64,000 nt of DNA from Brachycybe producta. Its lineage: Eukaryota; Arthropoda; Diplopoda; Playtdesmida; Andrognathidae. The stretch's first letter is position 1. The number at the start of each line of letters is the position of its first letter. Below, in pieces: positions 22,501 to 34,100 of the stretch. Location: positions 4,354,001-4,418,000 of the forward strand of contig JAUPFP010000004.1 of assembly GCA_036925085.1 (NCBI GenBank). The letters run 5' to 3'. The notes under the pieces were generated by a model, which worked only from the letters and a program-made list of their open reading frames with translations, made no database searches and was not told the DNA's origin. Position numbers and translations under genes: made by a program.

Positions 22501-22843
22501 CTCGCTTCTTTAGCCCCACCCGTCCACTGTGGGGTAGCCCTTGCCAATTTGTCACAGCCACCGGGCGTTGCAGCTGCGCGTCGCTTATGGCGGGGGACGC
22601 CCTAGCCATATTCGGAATACTATTTCGAACCAACATCATATGTTTTGGCAAATCTTTACAACCGGCTGCCAACCTGACGTCGACCCTCCACTTTTGCACC
22701 CGGGCTGGGGGACCGGCAATGGCGTGGTTTGGTTTTGGTCTGCCCTGAGTATTTTATGCCCTCAGTACCCTCCATATCTGGCGGGCATTCCCCTATCCGC
22801 CACCTGGGGAGGCACCCGATAGGGGACCAACTACCCCCACGGG
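19590..22843 (-). mobile_element. Full-length RTE-clade non-LTR retrotransposon (LINE)
   Basis: The element is bracketed by a perfect 20-bp target-site duplication. It reads on the minus strand with a roughly 204-bp 5' leader (22843-22640), one open frame, and a tail made only of ATG/TGA trinucleotides (19600-19590). RTE elements are known for having a single main frame, almost no 3' untranslated region and a short tandem-repeat tail, and all three are seen. The GC content is far above that of the surrounding DNA. The intact frame and undiverged duplication indicate a recent insertion. Confidence 0.95.
19598..22639 (-). CDS. RTE retrotransposon ORF: endonuclease and reverse transcriptase
   Basis: This is one uninterrupted frame of 1013 residues from the first ATG. 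The frame is open for 20 more codons upstream, from a GTG, but without an ATG. It encodes the protein that nicks target DNA and reverse-transcribes the element's RNA. An apurinic-type endonuclease occupies about residues 65-305: WNIGSL (71-76), LQETRW (97-102), SAYGPQ, GGDFNGHVG (202-210), QIDLFMIR and GQHRLVVLDL; the last has Q where many relatives have D before the catalytic H. Reverse transcriptase spans about 525-800: GPDGIP, NYRGIKLMSHTMKLWERVIE, QFGFMPGKST, MVFIDLEKAYDRVP with D662, GVHQGSALSPYLF and FADD (751-754). The C-terminal part (HVLR, RGRPKQTW) is of the RTE type, with no RNase H or zinc knuckle. All catalytic motifs I know to look for are intact, so the protein may be active. 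Confidence 0.94.
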   Translation of the reverse strand: MMLVRNSIPNMARASPAISDAQLQRPVAVTNWQGLPHSGRVGLKKRVQHQQQGGLGSSGRSGGTKLRFGTWNIGSLTGKTRELSSVLKARRVNVACLQETRWKGDKSRDIGDGYKLIYASSEEGRNGVGIVLDQELRHSVVEVRRINSRLLVVKVVWGGIVINVVSAYGPQVGLDTARKLAFWEQFDDLMLGLSRKERVIIGGDFNGHVGRGREGYEEVHGGWGYGERNKAGESILEAAVAHKLILANTLFQKREEHLITFKSRAGESQIDLFMIRSEDRNECKDCKVIPSENLAGQHRLVVLDLKPRGAKQVVRHRGETAIRWWALPDKAEEFKKMAGKIAWDLDGTAGELWTRVAQQIRDCGNEVLGTVRVGGSRLDRETWWWDEEVQRAVKRKKDAFKTWWHDGSREAQIEYKRAKIEAKQQVALAKHKKYADMYAKLGTRAGEMAVYRIARARENKGRDIEKVVSVKDNGGKVLWGREPVRNRWGEYFSKLMNEGVEQEPFTGRNNHREEVEQVRAEEIVQALRKMKLGKALGPDGIPVEVWKVLGNVAISWLTKLFNRLAMGDRMPGAWRDSWLVPIFKGKGDVQECGNYRGIKLMSHTMKLWERVIEARLRGKTAIGGSQFGFMPGKSTMHPIFAVRQVIEKFRAAKKELHMVFIDLEKAYDRVPRNLLWEVLQKKGVGESYIDMVRDMYRDARTSVKTAWGFSDSFRVRIGVHQGSALSPYLFILVLDELLAGVRQEVPWCMLFADDIVLVGESKLELEIRLEETRNALESKGLKISRAKTEYMKFQWDGKEQLNEGIRLGDSLMQQVHDFKYLGSVLQDDGSLDLDITNRIKAGWHRWRQASGVLCYRKLPIKLKGKFYRTVVRPAMLYGSECWAIKKVHEDRMQVAEMRMLRFMSGVTRRDRIRNDFIRGSVGVTNIVEKMQENRLRWFGHVLRSGEDGLLRQAMNLDLGIKRGRGRPKQTWDVVVKRDMVACGVTGGLVQNRNEWRVRTRKADPAARGIRYRK

Positions 22844-22863
22844 TGTTTCTTCATTAGAATCAT
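22844..22863. repeat. Target-site duplication of the RTE element (5' side)
   Basis: Exact copy of 19570-19589, joined directly to the first base of the element. Confidence 0.95.
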
Positions 22864-23924
22864 TACAATTATTTAGTTGTATTTATCTGTTGTAACTTCA
22901 TCGTCCAAATGATATGTACACAACCTGCTGCATTATTTAGACCTTGATATAACACATTTTTATGCCAAATGTAACTCAAACTTAGCATTCAATAGTAACT
23001 CGTGATTTAATATAATTGATAAAAAATCAATTAAGCTTAATCTACTCTTAAAATGAATAAAATTCATTTCATTTTATTAAACAAAATTAAATCTAGTAAG
23101 ATGGTTTATGAAAAGCTGATTTTTAAACTCTGGTTAATCAATCTTTCAGAAGCAAAATTAAGAGAAACTAGAAAGTGTTTTAAAAAAACTAGGAGGGTAA
23201 CTCAATCACTTAAGGGTTGCTTCCTCTGAAGTCTATTGTGCCCTCCTGAGTTCATTTCAGTGCTTTTCAGGGCATCTAGAAGACTTTCATTTTTTTTGCC
23301 ATTTTTTGGCAATTTTTACTTTTTTGAATTTTTCAAATTTTCAAGTGACAAAAGAAGTTTATTTTAAAAGATATCAAAAATGAAAATGTCATTCAGTGAT
23401 TGAGAGACAGAATTATCAAAGTTCAAAGCCAAAAGTATAAACAAATGTGATTTATAAATTTAAAGCATTTTTGGTTCATTTGTTTACAACCATTAATATA
23501 AAGGATAAACAGAATTATTATTATTTTGTTATTAAAGATAGGAATCTTTTTAGTTGGTAGCACATAATAAATGAGGGAATTTGTCACAGTACTTGTATTC
23601 GAACTTCATTTTTCTTTTACAAAAAACTCCTAAACTGATGAGTAATTCATAAAGAATTGCACGTCATTCTATATACAGTAGACTATTAATATCCGGCAAA
23701 ATAATGCACCATGTGAAAATAACAATAATAATGTTGATACGAAAAATAAAAATTAAAAATGCAACCTTAAAAGTATCAATTTGCCTTGAACATTATCTGT
23801 ATTTAGAAGGAATTCAAAACAAAGATGCAACAAATGTAAATACGAAAAATAAATAAAACTAATAATTCATGTGGCAATTTTGGTACAATTCTCGAATTGT
23901 TCCAATTGTTTCTGCTATAAACTG

Positions 23925-24285
23925 AGGCCCAAATTCAAGAACGAAATTTGACACTTCAACTTAAACGCTTTGTGTGGTTCGTGCAATGTTTGTAAACATG
24001 GAAAACCCCTGTTCAAGGGTGCTAAATAAAACATTATAAGCGTATTTTCTAAATTGGAACCCTGTTCCGAAGGATTCAAATTGAAGTTTAAGTGCTAAAT
24101 TTCCTTCTTCAAATTTTGACCCAAGAAAGAAATATAACACTTCAACTTGTACATGAATGCTCTGTGAAACATTCCAAACGTGGAAAAATCCTGTTCGAGG
24201 GTGCAGAACTCAGTAGAACATTATTTTCTAAGTTGGAACCCTGTTCAGAGGATTCAAGTTGAATTTCAAGTGCAAAGTATTTTTT
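23925..24285. repeat. Tandem pair of ~180-bp palindromic units
   Basis: Two successive units (about 23925-24110 and 24117-24285) share ordered blocks: ACACTTCAACTT, a GTGGAAAA/ATGGAAAA block, CTGTTC.AGGGTGC, TTGGAACCCTGTTC and GGATTCAA.TTGAA. Within each unit the first and last blocks are inverted relative to one another. They are probably two adjacent copies of one foldback element. Confidence 0.6.
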
Positions 24286-27200
24286 ATATAATTTTGGCTT
24301 CAGTCTAACTAGAAGAAGAAGAAAAAACAAACAGTGAAAGTCTAAAAAATAAATGTAAATAAACATTATAAAGGCTATATTAAAATAAAACTCCAAAGAG
24401 TCACTAAACTTCTCAATTTCAGTCAGTTTTAACTTGCTGTGTGCATCAAATATATTTTAATATTTGTGACATCATTGTATCTTATGTGGCTTGAAATTGA
24501 ACTCCCTAAAAAAAAGTGAATGTTTTTTGTCAATTGTCAAAATGATAAGTTTCAAAACAAATAATTTGCAATTAGTAAACAATTCCATATCTCATATAGT
24601 GTAAGTGTAATCATAGTAGAATTTACTTTTAACAAATAAATATTCCATCAGAGAATTTCTCTGCAGGATTTTTAGATTTCAATTGTTTAGGTTATATTTT
24701 TTTTATCATTTTCTTCCGTTTTTATTATTAAATTACATATCAGCAGCAGTCTGCCATTTTTTTTAAAATTATTCATCCTACGGGATTTCCCATAAGTTAT
24801 TTCTGTCATTGGTGTAACATACAGATCAATCAACACTAACTTCCATTTCTTACATGCAAACCTTAAGGAAAATTTAAAAAAAAAACATGGAATAAAGAAA
24901 ATATTCTATTGTAATCAGTTAAGTACAATGCAAAAATCCCTCAAACTATAATACAGATATAAATTATCAACAACAAAGAAATAAAAACGGTTTTATAAAC
25001 ACAATTGTTTAGAAGAATCCTGGAGAAAAATTTCCATTTGATGACAAATGTAAATTACAATTTAAAACGTGTGCGTGTATATCAATAAATATATACTTGT
25101 AAACATACATTACACAATGTACAGTTTTTCTTCCTTCTTTAGTTCTAAATTAAGCCAGACATTAATTCTCATTACAGAAAATAACCAAATTACATCTCTG
25201 CTAGGGTGCATTAGGTGTTTTTCTCATTAAGGATTCAATTAATAATTTCGTGAAATAAATATCTATTTCTGGGTATTTCACATTTGCATCTAGTGATCAA
25301 GAAATGATGTTCATGAATTATGGAATTAATGTGATCTTTTTCAAGGCAACATCAGAAAAGAAAAATAATAAATGCTTATTTAATTCGTAAAATAAACCTT
25401 CACCTTACATTAATTGCAATGAATTTTCATTTCAAAACGTGGAAGCAAAGTTGAGTTTTATAAAAGTGCAAATACACTTTTTTTCGACCACGATGTTTTT
25501 TTTTTGCTTCAATTTTTCTCTAAAATGATAATGACACAACTTCACAAGTAAAAAAAACGATTACAATTAAAAAGAATGTTCAATCTCAATGCCAACAAGA
25601 TTCAAAAACATCAACAAATCTTTAAGGAAGAATCCTTGAATTTTAAGATCTTTGCATAATAATAATACAACAGAATTCTAAACAAAAATGATTTCAACCC
25701 TGATCAGATTACCACAAAAAAAACGAACAATGAAAACAACCAAAAAAATCATTTCCCTTGAATTACAAGTTATGAACTTATGAAATAAGAATGTGTGTTA
25801 AAACTACATTATGAGGTGATGCGACGTTGAAAAAGCGAATCACTGTTTCAAGTTGCTTCTTTTTCTAAAAAAATTACCATATTTGTATGACAATTGTGAG
25901 ATTGTCATGTTTCTCAAATAAATGGGTACATGTTTCATTTTTTTTTGTTTAGATGAAATTTTATGACCATAATGTACATTTTCTTGTGTACATTTGTCAA
26001 AATTTTCTTTTTTTTTCTACTTTTGGACAACTAAGAAAGTGATATTGCCACCTGGCTTGGTAAAAAGTACATCACAAAGTTTAAAAGAATCCATAACTTG
26101 ATAGAATGTCTTTGTCCACTAGCTGTTTCAGTGGTGTCATACTTGTGAACACCTGGACAAAAACAGGGTTCAAAAGCTTGGGTTCATGGACAAACTCAGC
26201 ATGTGTATTGGTAAAGGACAAGTACATGTATTTTGCCCTTGGATAAATTGTAACAAATTATAGAAAACATACGATAGCAAACGCTATTTTTAATCCCAGC
26301 TTAATAACATCAGGTAAAACATTTTAGGCAAATAAAAATTCAAAAATGTGCAAATAGTTTTTAAAAATTTCGCGTTTTATGAAAATAGAAAACAAACCTT
26401 TTTATGCATATTAAAAATGTATATTAAAACACAAATAACTGAAGCAATTTATAGTCACAATAATCAGAAGCAATAACAGAAAATGCACAATCAAAACAAT
26501 TCAATCACAGAAACCTTTTTTAAATTTATTTCTTCTAAAAACGTGTTTCTAATTTAAGAAATAAGTTAAATTAGGCTAAAATTGATAAAAAAAATTATGC
26601 AATTTGTGTAATTTATTCATGTTTTATTTTTTTGGTTAAACTGAGTATTTTACTGCATATGTGGTAACATATTGTACCCAAAAGATATTAGAAGTGCCTT
26701 GATGTGATGCATTTTCCACATTTTATTTAAAGTTTTGGTTTCACTAATATTGTAGCACGAACAAAATACGTGAAACCATTTTTGAGTCCAAACATACATA
26801 TCTATAACTATGATTCTTAATTCTATAATGTTCATTGTTCAGAATAAATTTTCATCGCAAGTTCACAACCACCAATTAGATCTATCTGCCATAGCTACAC
26901 ATTGTTTTAAGAGGTGATCACGTTGGCTATATACAGTGTGTTAAATTGTAAAATGTGAATGTTACTTCCACAAAAATCTTGCACAAAATGCTTTGAAGCT
27001 GAGATTTGCAAGACTTCGTGCAAGAAGGTCCACAGCAACATTTACATTATTTCTTGCTGTGAATCTTGATGTAAAATATCTCAAATGTCACTACAACTTC
27101 AGGATTCCTACTGCAAAGAGTGACTCTTCCATTATTTTCAAACAAATTTGCTAACATTTTCAAACTTCTTATGCAAAACTTAGCAGAACAGACAAGAACG

Positions 27201-27964
27201 TCCTTACTAATGTAGGCATTCAAAAATGAAATTTAAATATTGGCCAAATTAAAGATTTACATGCAAAAAAAAACACACAAGACATCGAGTTGTGACAACC
27301 AACTTTTCATTATTATTTGTAAAATCATATGTCATAATCTGTGAAAACATATGCTGTGTCCATATTATTTGGTAATTGTTACAAATAAGGCAGTTGTAAG
27401 CTGTGGGATTTCAAACTGTTTCTCATGTTATATATGTTAAACTAAACTAAACAATTAAAAATAGAAATTGTTTTATTTATATGAAATGAACGAAAAATCT
27501 CTTAATACATGCCATGGTGATCTTAATAAAAATTATAATTCTGGAGACATTCAGGTGCATAACCTCTTTCGTTAAACATTCTATTACAGTAAATCAAGTT
27601 TTCATTACTATGGAGCCTACAAGCAAAGTAAGAGTGTCGTAAAAATAGCTGTTGGGTATCATAAGAATGTCCCGATAAAAATATAAAAAAGAAACGGTAA
27701 ACGTGACAGGTATCATCATTTAAAGAACCAAAAAAAAGAACATTTTGTCCTTGAGAGCAAATAATAAGATACGGTTAAATAATGAAAATCTGTATTTATA
27801 AATAACGTCGTCTACAATGGAAAATTTGCAAAATGGGCCCAAAAAATTTAAAGTTAAGATTCATCAATCATGACTTAATTGGATTGACAACTTCGCTAGT
27901 CACTTGCATGCAAGTTTCTCTAGTTACCATGCATTTTTGTAAACATTTATAATTTGTATTTCGG

Positions 27965-28150
27965 AGTTAGAAGAGGGTCTCGAGGGCCACCCAATTATGA
28001 GAAATTCCCGACGGCTTCAGTTTAAATATGCTTTGGGGGATTCTTAGTTTTGATAGGTTGTAGGGCTACAGAGTTTCGAGAGGTTCCTGGGGGCCTCGCA
28101 GTTTCGAGAACAACCCGGCATCTTCATAACTTCGAGAGGCGCCTGCTGGC
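27965..28150. repeat. Degenerate minisatellite (GTTTCGAGAGGTTCCTGGGGGCC units)
   Basis: Roughly 30-bp imperfect units repeat here (ACTTCGAGAGGCGCC, AGTTTCGAGAGGTTCC, AGTTTCGAGAACAACC). The same unit occurs at 6690-6770, more than 21 kb away, so it is a dispersed family. Confidence 0.6.
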
Positions 28151-31100
28151 TTGCTTAACCAATAACTTTAATTTTCAACTATTATAGTTCAACTTTTGTA
28201 CACATATTTTATGTTGTTAATAACTAGATTAAATCACAAAAGTGCAGGTGTTATAGTTTTTGAAATACGTTTTCTTAAATAAAACGCATGTTACACGCAC
28301 TACTCAGCAAATGTATAAAAGTGAACGTTAGGCGCACTGGCGCCTAGGGCGCAGGCGGCATTTGTCACCTTGCATTTGCCTACACCAAACCCACCAGCTC
28401 ATCAGACACATGTAACCCTACCATGCCAAGAGCTTTTTTCATAAAGTGCCAAAAAAATTCAACGGCTCATGGGCTATGTATAATGTACTGTAGTTTTCTA
28501 AATTCTTTTCATAGACAATTAATTATGTGTTTCAAATTGCATTTAGATTAATTTAACTCAAATCACATTATAATTACCACTTCAGCTGAAAAAAGTTTAG
28601 TATCCTATCTAATATGTAAATGTTTTCCTAGTAAACGTTTTAGATAATGACTGTTTCTGATAACTTAAAAAAACCAATAACAACTTAGTTACTAATCAAC
28701 CTTTTTTTTTCTGCAATTGATTGCAATTAAAAGTGAACACGAGGTAACCATTTCAGTTACACGTGTCTCGTATCAGAATGGCTATAGTATCAGATTCCAC
28801 CATTAATATCAAAGTAGACTAAAACTGTAAAGTTAAATCATTTCCAGAATATCACATTTGATATTCAGATATTTTGCAAGCAAGCTTATCAATTGTAGAA
28901 AATTGTTTTTGGTAAATTTTTAAACTCCATAAGATAAACAAAATGATAAGAAAACAGGATGAGTTAAGACTTGAGTTCATTATTCTCTTAAAAATAGATT
29001 ATCTTTGAAGATTATTAAGTCATTTTCTATAGGGATACTTCAAAGTTAATGTTTGTATGAAGATTCTAGCAGTATGCAAATTGAATGCAAATATTGCAAG
29101 ATAAATACCATTATGATGGTTCAAGAGATTAAGGTTATTTAAAGCATATTAATTTATTACCCTTAACCTTTTTCTTTTTGTTTAATTTGCATGCATCGCA
29201 GACACATTGTGTAAAAAACTAGAATTTTACGTCAAAGTTGATAAACTTGGCCTTAAATTTTTTTTACCCCACAGACTCAACCTCAAAATATTTTTATTAG
29301 CTGTTCAAAGAAAATGTTTGATGTAAAAATCGAATTTCTATAAAAGAAAATTACATACTACTATGTCTACTTAATAACGCCAAAAGTTTGCATAAAATGT
29401 ACAAAATGAACAAAAATAATAGTTATAATCCCTTTTGGGATACTATGTGATGCAATTTGTGCAATTCTAATCAACTGAATCAAAATTAAAAATGTATAAA
29501 ATGTACAAATTGCTTCATTTTTGAAAATGTGCATAAATCCACATAATTTAACACGAAAGGAATATTCCGGTCTCTTCCATTTCGTGTCAAACGTTTCCAA
29601 CTGTATTATATAACGAAAATATTTTATTTGCATAAGGACCGGTTCACAGACCAGGCATGGTCCATTCAAATTTTTCAATGGAAAACCATAGACCAGTGGA
29701 ACCGCCGACTTCATAAATACATTGGATTTCAAACTGGGATACATGAGAAGTTCTCCAAGGGTACACGGAACACAAATATTTGTGAAATATATTTAGAAAA
29801 TACTAAATTTTATAATTATTTTTTCTTTGATGTAATAATTAATTGGATTGTAATGAATCCTGCAAAAATTAGGTGGACCATCCCTCCTCTCTTCTAGCAT
29901 GCTTATAAGATTTTAGAGGCACACGAAAACACACCGAATTCTAATAAGGTATACCAGCTGAAAAGTTTGAGAAAACTCTACTGTAGCAGGATTACGATAT
30001 TTGACTACGGTCGACCAGACGCCCCTCACTGACTGTGCAAGGTGAATTCACCCCTTTTTTTGGTTTATTTTGTTTGTGTTGAGCGTTAAGCTCAACACAA
30101 TATGTATTTTCAAAGAATACGCTATTTCATTTCTATGAGTTACGTTACATATCGACATAAAAGGTGCTAAAAACCGGATGCTCATTAGAACAATTTAAAA
30201 TAACTATCTTTAATACTATTAAGAACTTTTTTTTAATCATATTTCTTGTTCAGTTATACTTTCTGATGAATAAATTTTTCTTCTCTTCCTATTTCTTGAA
30301 TTAACAGTTCTGAGAAGTTTAAATCCTCAAATTTGGTGCAATTCTACCGCGCCTGATATTATTTCTTGAAGGTGATTTTAAGAATGAGAAAATCATAAGG
30401 AAAATCTATTGCGCGAAGAATCATACAACGCATAAAAAACAGAAATTAGAATTATAAATAACAAAAAACCCCTGAATATTTCTTTGGTACTTTTTGCACT
30501 GAAAGATGTATGGCGCTTCTGTTAAATTCCATAGAAAGTAAAATTAGGTGGGATTTTAGGAGCGTATTATGCGAGTGTGATTATTCCGTACGTGTTTCCT
30601 CATACGGAATTTAGAAAGAAAGAAAAAATAATTGTCCTATTCATTTGGCTTTAATAGAAGATGATACCATTTTAGAGTAAAAAGTTACCTGTATTAATGA
30701 TATACAAATGAAACTGTCATTATAAATTTATGAATATAACAATCAAATCTTATCGCAGTTACATCCGACACTAAATGCATGTAATCATATATGTCAAACA
30801 TAATCTTCTTTATAGTCTTCAGCATCGTTTCCACTTGTACTCGTGACTCTGTAAACATTTGCATGAAATATATACATGTACATGAGTCCAGACACATGTA
30901 TGGACAGAATATAATTATTTTGCTTTTCCTCAAGAACATGTTGCAGCCACAAACAAATGTACATCTTAGTTTAGTCTTCAAGTTGAAATGCCCACTGACT
31001 CGTTTTTTTTTCTCCTTTCTGTGCACTTATTTGCGAATCAACAAATGTTTTTTTTTAACGTCGGAGATGCTGTATGCAACAAGATTTGCCCAGCAACATT

Positions 31101-34100
31101 TTATTTGCTTTTGCAACATTTCTGAGTCAGTAAAAAGTTTTTTTTTTTTTTTCTCTTAAGGTCATGGTTACAGACTCATGTCATATCATATCATTCAGCC
31201 TCGCGAGTCTAAGTGGAAACACAACCTTATAAAAGCATCACAAAGTTGTTGCTAAGCTTTTCGCACACTTTGTACTTCGTTTTCTTAAAGACTATATGCA
31301 CCTCACCTGGAACTTTATTGTCAAACCTAATACACTTTTTGCATATAGTAACTATTAAATGTAAACCCACTTCAAAAATAAGCAATGTTTACATGAATCG
31401 TTACACTCTTAAATTTTTATAAACAATCTCCATTATCTCCAGTGCTGTTAGGTTTGCAATCTGGCAGTCTCTTGACGTTTTGGTAAATTTAACTAAAAAA
31501 TATTAAAACACACATCCACACAAAATGCAAGTATACGTTAAACTTACTGGTTACTCTTGATCTTCTTGAATGACACAAACAATGCTCCTCAACAATGAAT
31601 GCTATTGGTTGTTTTCCATGTCATGTAAAAACAAAAATGAAAATGTAACAATCAACAAAACTGAAAAATATCAAAGCGCAAAGATAATTCAATTATAAAA
31701 ATAAAATCACAGACACAGGATTTGAAATATATATTAAATTAAATTTCTCACTTTGAAGTGTCAATTAAATAACTGTCATGTAAAAGTCCACTTGTGTTGT
31801 CCATCTGTCAAACAAAGAGACATTGATTTTTTTTTTTTGCAAACTCATCCTCCAACATATCAAATAATGGTTTTTATGCACTGACACACTAGAAACGAGC
31901 CTTAAAGGGTCACCCCTCCTCTCTCAATAGAAAAAAGTCCAACAAACCTTTTTTTTTCACCATTTCTTTTTTAGGGTTGAGTAGATTTTCAATATATTGA
32001 TAATGTTGACCTTGTAATCAATGGGAAGAGCAAAATCGTTGATGTATTGAGAGTTTTGGTGACTTAACAAAAGATGGGGGGGGTGTACATATTTAGCAAG
32101 TACTTAGCATAATTACTTTCTGGGACAAGGCCATACATACTGTATTATGGATAGATAGACTACCATGATGAATGAGAAATAATTTTTATGTACATGTATT
32201 TTACAAAAAATGTGTATGTCTGCAGTATGTAAAACTCGCCATTTGCATTTTCAGTAAAGTTTTAGTTTGCTCTTTCATGAAATGTGCGCATCTTAGAACT
32301 CATGCACTGAATTCACCAATGTTGTGTCAGTGTGCCTCAACTAATAATACTCCCATTGACACTTGCAATCCTTCATGTTTGGCCAACGATAGAGTGATAA
32401 AACGTAATTGGACAACGAATAACCCATTTTACTTGAAATAAAAGACATAAGTTGCTTATATTTTTTATTATTACAAAAGGAAATCTTTTACAATTGTACA
32501 TTACATCAATTAAGCATTAATTGATGTAATGTAGCCTACAATTGTGCAAAATCCCTTCGTACAAAAGTTACATGTGAAATTTCTGAATTGAGTAGTTATT
32601 GACTTAATAATTATCAATTAAATCATTGAGAAACTTATAACTTGCAACAAAATCACAATTCATTCACAGAATTCAAATTCTATTACTTATGACTGATGCA
32701 CATCAGTTTAGATATTTCATGTTACTACGTTAGTAACAATAAAACTGTTATTAAAAAAATTACACAAATACATATTTATTTAATAAATTTAATTAATTCT
32801 CAGAACTCCTTTCATAAAATGCTTTATCAAATATCTAAACAATTCCTTTACAATTGATTACCTGCTTTTTGTTTTGTTTATTTCTTATTACGACATGATT
32901 TTCTTATCAGAGTGTTTTATTGTAAATATACACATATAACATGCGTCATTTAATTATCAATTGTTACTTGATGGATTTCTGAACTAGACCTAATTTTTTT
33001 TTTGTCATTTGTGTTTATCCGGATTTACACATCATAATAACAAAATAATTATAAAACTTGAAACAAAAAAAATTAATTTATAAAATAATAACAAAAATAA
33101 CATCCTGAAAGTCACAAGTTTTAAGTTATCTCAAATCGACCTGATTTACATATAAAAAAATACAGTGAAAATACTCACACACTGATTTACATAAAGATGC
33201 GAACTTTATGAGAACATTAAAATAGCATCATTTTAAATTTCTTTTTTCAGCAACCCCTCTAGGTAAAAATAATTGCAAAGTACATTCAATTTCAACACCG
33301 GTCACAAACCCCTAAATGTTCACTATGTTTTTTTTATCATCAAGAATTTCAAATACGGCTCGTAGCTTAATGTTATTCATACTTTTTTAGGGTGTTCCAT
33401 TTAACCTTTTACATCATTAAAATAAGAAATGATCTCCCGTGATCCATTATTAACATTTATCATAAAAATATGTTTGTTGGTCAAAACATATTACAGAACG
33501 TTCACCTCTGAAAAGAAATATAAATTCTGAAACTTCCTAGGAAGAAAATACAAACGCATAAATTAACCAATGGAAACATTGGAATGCATTACGTAAAACT
33601 CATTTGCATAACCTTCAAGAATTGGACACCTTCAGGAGAAATAACTTCGTGCAAATAAAACAATCATTTCTATTTGACCATTGACATGATATAAATATAT
33701 TATTATTCAAAATGTGTAATATGAGTAACTTTTCGTTGTTTAGAGAATTGCTTGTTATCGTAATTATTTTAAGCTGCGTCTGATTAAAGCGAAAAAAAAT
33801 ATTACTCAAATTACATCCTTGAATATTTAAATATAATTTATTTATTAACAGCGCAATGCACTTTTACTATTTCATTTTTACTCAATGCTTTGAATGTTAT
33901 AATTAAAATTTTCATCAGTTTTATTTCAATCATTTTATATTTGTAATTTACTTTTAATAATTTTATATTTGTAATTTATGTTAAAATGTATATGTATTTG
34001 ATATTATAAATTATTTTAATATTTATATTTTATATTTGGAATTTATATTAATATTTATCAATTACATTTTATTTCATTTTCTATCAAAGTATTTCTTTTA

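Noticed and set aside
22640-22699. Upstream GTG start for the RTE frame (20 extra residues)
   Set aside because: Nuclear genes start at ATG; the first in-frame ATG is at 22639, with a stop further upstream and no ATG between.
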